DNA of 5,869 bases. Source: Limisphaerales bacterium. GTDB taxonomy: Bacteria; Verrucomicrobiota; Verrucomicrobiae; Limisphaerales; UBA11358. The DNA lies in contig PLZL01000402.1 of NCBI GenBank assembly GCA_003152145.1, forward strand, positions 4,316 to 10,184, given 5' to 3'. The stretch's first letter is position 1. Each line of letters starts with the position of its first letter. The notes below the pieces were generated by a model, which did not search any database, was not told where the DNA came from, and saw nothing but the letters and a program-made list of their open reading frames with translations. Positions 4,731-5,869 of this stretch are shown here, piece by piece. Position numbers and translations under genes: made by a program.

Positions 4731-5387
4731 ATGAAACTCCCCTTGAACCTTCCCCGCGCGCGCGTTGCCGGATTCACACTGGTGGAAATATACGTCGTCA
4801 TGGCGCTGTTTAGCTTCCTGGTGGTTGCGCTCGTAGCGACCCAGTTCTTCGCGGCGCGGGTCTACACCCTCGCGGCGACCAAGCTGACCGCCACCGCGGC
4901 CGGACGCAAGGCCGTGAACGATATGCGGGACGCCATCAAGTCGTCTGTCGGTGTGCAGGTGGGAACTTACGACCCCGTTGGCAACCAGTTTTCGCTCATT
5001 GCCAGCGGCACGCCCCAGATTGGCAACGCGCTGGCCATTTACCCCAACATTCCCTTCAACATCACCAACAACACCTACACAAATTTTGGCACCGTCTATT
5101 TCATGAACCGGCAGGCCAGCAATCTCTGTAGCGTGGTCATCTCCAATGGCGCGGAGCTGACGGCAACGCGGGCCGACAATATCGTCGTCTGGATCACCAA
5201 CTATTATGTTTTTGATGCCGAGGATGCCTTTACCAACATCCTGACGACCTATCAGGCCAACCGCGTCATTCACGTCAAGCTCCAATTTAGCCAGTGGGAA
5301 TATCCGCTGGCTGGCGTTGGCAACGGCGCCATGTATGACTACTACCAGTTGCAGACCCGGGCGTCCATGCGCATGCCGACCTATTAG
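4731..5387 (+). CDS. Prepilin-like protein, PilW/GspJ type minor (pseudo)pilin
   Basis: The 218-residue protein has a 14-residue basic leader and the canonical prepilin site RVAG|FTLVEIYVVMALFSF, with F15 at +1 and E19 at +5. The transmembrane/assembly helix spans about 15-40. The helix continues with the motif AGRKAVNDMRDAIKSS (about 60-75), which is characteristic of PilW/GspJ-like proteins. The rest is Asn/Thr-rich and predicted beta-sheet (for example NITNNTYTNFGTVYFMN), consistent with an exported globular head. The start is the ATG directly before the leader; no Shine-Dalgarno sequence precedes it. It lies 22 bases after the PilV-like gene and 14 bases before the next one, so the three are almost surely one transcript. 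Subunit identity is inferred from order and general pattern and is less sure than the prepilin class. Confidence 0.85.
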   Translation: MKLPLNLPRARVAGFTLVEIYVVMALFSFLVVALVATQFFAARVYTLAATKLTATAAGRKAVNDMRDAIKSSVGVQVGTYDPVGNQFSLIASGTPQIGNALAIYPNIPFNITNNTYTNFGTVYFMNRQASNLCSVVISNGAELTATRADNIVVWITNYYVFDAEDAFTNILTTYQANRVIHVKLQFSQWEYPLAGVGNGAMYDYYQLQTRASMRMPTY

Positions 5388-5401
5388 ACACCGACACCAC
5401 C

Positions 5402-5869
5402 ATGCGGATACCACATCCATTTGACCCTCGCGCCCGTCACGGGTATGCGCTGATGATAACCCTGGTGTTTTTGGCCATCACCCTGATGACGCTGGCCAGT
5501 CTCATGTGGTGGGCTTCATCCAACGGCAAGGTGACGCAGCAAAACGAACTGTTCACCACGGCCGAGGCCGCCGCCGAAGCCGCCACCGAGCAAGTGGTGG
5601 CCACGCTGGATCGCGATTGGACTTATGGCCAGACCCTGCAAGCCACAAGCGTCTACGCCGCTTTGGTCCCCACGACAACGAGCTGGGCCATGTCATTCCA
5701 ATTCAGCGACGGCTCGGGCAACAACAACAAAACCGGCATCACCATCGGCAGCCTATACTACACCAACCAACTGGGGTCCACGTTTGCCAATCTGGCGGGC
5801 TATGTCCTGCCCTGCACCATCACTTCCACCGCGATCCAAAATGGCCAGCTTTACTCCGTCCCGGCCACG
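5402..5869 (+). CDS. PilX/GspK-like pilus assembly protein, 3' end beyond the window
   Basis: An open frame of 156 codons runs from the ATG at 5402 to the last base of the window with no stop. The N terminus has a 14-residue leader ending RARHG, then YALMITLVFLAITLMTLASL, a hydrophobic helix (about 15-38), and a polar alanine-rich helix (FTTAEAAAEAATEQVV). A glycine before a hydrophobic helix that lacks glutamate at +5 is typical of PilX/GspK-like proteins, which sit at the tip of the minor pilin complex. The remaining part is Thr/Asn/Gly-rich and likely an exported beta domain, with one cysteine near residue 140. It follows the PilW/GspJ-like gene by 14 bases. In related genomes such proteins can be much longer, so the true length is unknown. 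Confidence 0.78.
   Translation, partial: MRIPHPFDPRARHGYALMITLVFLAITLMTLASLMWWASSNGKVTQQNELFTTAEAAAEAATEQVVATLDRDWTYGQTLQATSVYAALVPTTTSWAMSFQFSDGSGNNNKTGITIGSLYYTNQLGSTFANLAGYVLPCTITSTAIQNGQLYSVPAT

Overview
The window is bacterial chromosome, most likely from a Verrucomicrobiota member of the Pedosphaera/Limisphaerales type. That assignment is inference. It rests on GC-rich coding sequence, a fused-type acyl-ACP synthetase/acyltransferase gene, a DUF6580-like membrane protein, three consecutive prepilin-like genes, and short repeats that I associate from memory with this phylum. None of the starts I chose has a convincing Shine-Dalgarno sequence.

Layout: (1) 1-1116, plus strand: the C-terminal adenylation part of an Aas-like acyl-[ACP] synthetase, cut by the window edge and ending in a terminator hairpin (1116-1166). 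(2) 1117-1640 holds no intact gene. It contains a minus-strand small ORF that appears broken by a one-base frameshift (1143-1447), an integron attC-like structure abutting its start (1445-1518), and a low-complexity repeat block (1578-1636). (3) 1641-2847, minus strand: a DUF6580-like membrane protein followed by a YfcE/MJ0936-type metallophosphoesterase. An unusual inverted array of 7-bp GTGAC units separates them (2107-2194). (4) 2848-3040 is the divergent intergenic region, with three TTCACTTCG copies at its start. (5) 3041-3943, plus strand: a LysR-type regulator with a terminator behind it. (6) 3944-4237 is a noncoding region of about 294 bases carrying the terminator, a second stem-loop, a good sigma-54 promoter candidate and a perfect 17-bp palindrome. 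(7) 4238 to the window end, plus strand: an operon of three prepilin-like proteins (PilV/GspI-like, PilW/GspJ-like, PilX/GspK-like), the last cut by the window edge.

The three prepilins probably form the minor-pilin tip complex of a type IV pilus or type II secretion pseudopilus, with transcription apparently under sigma-54 control. The other genes look like housekeeping functions: phospholipid remodelling, a phosphodiesterase, a possible small-molecule transporter and a regulator. I see no clear new defence or mobile system. The most interesting signals are the sigma-54 site, the heptad inverted repeat, and the attC-like site next to a frameshifted small gene.
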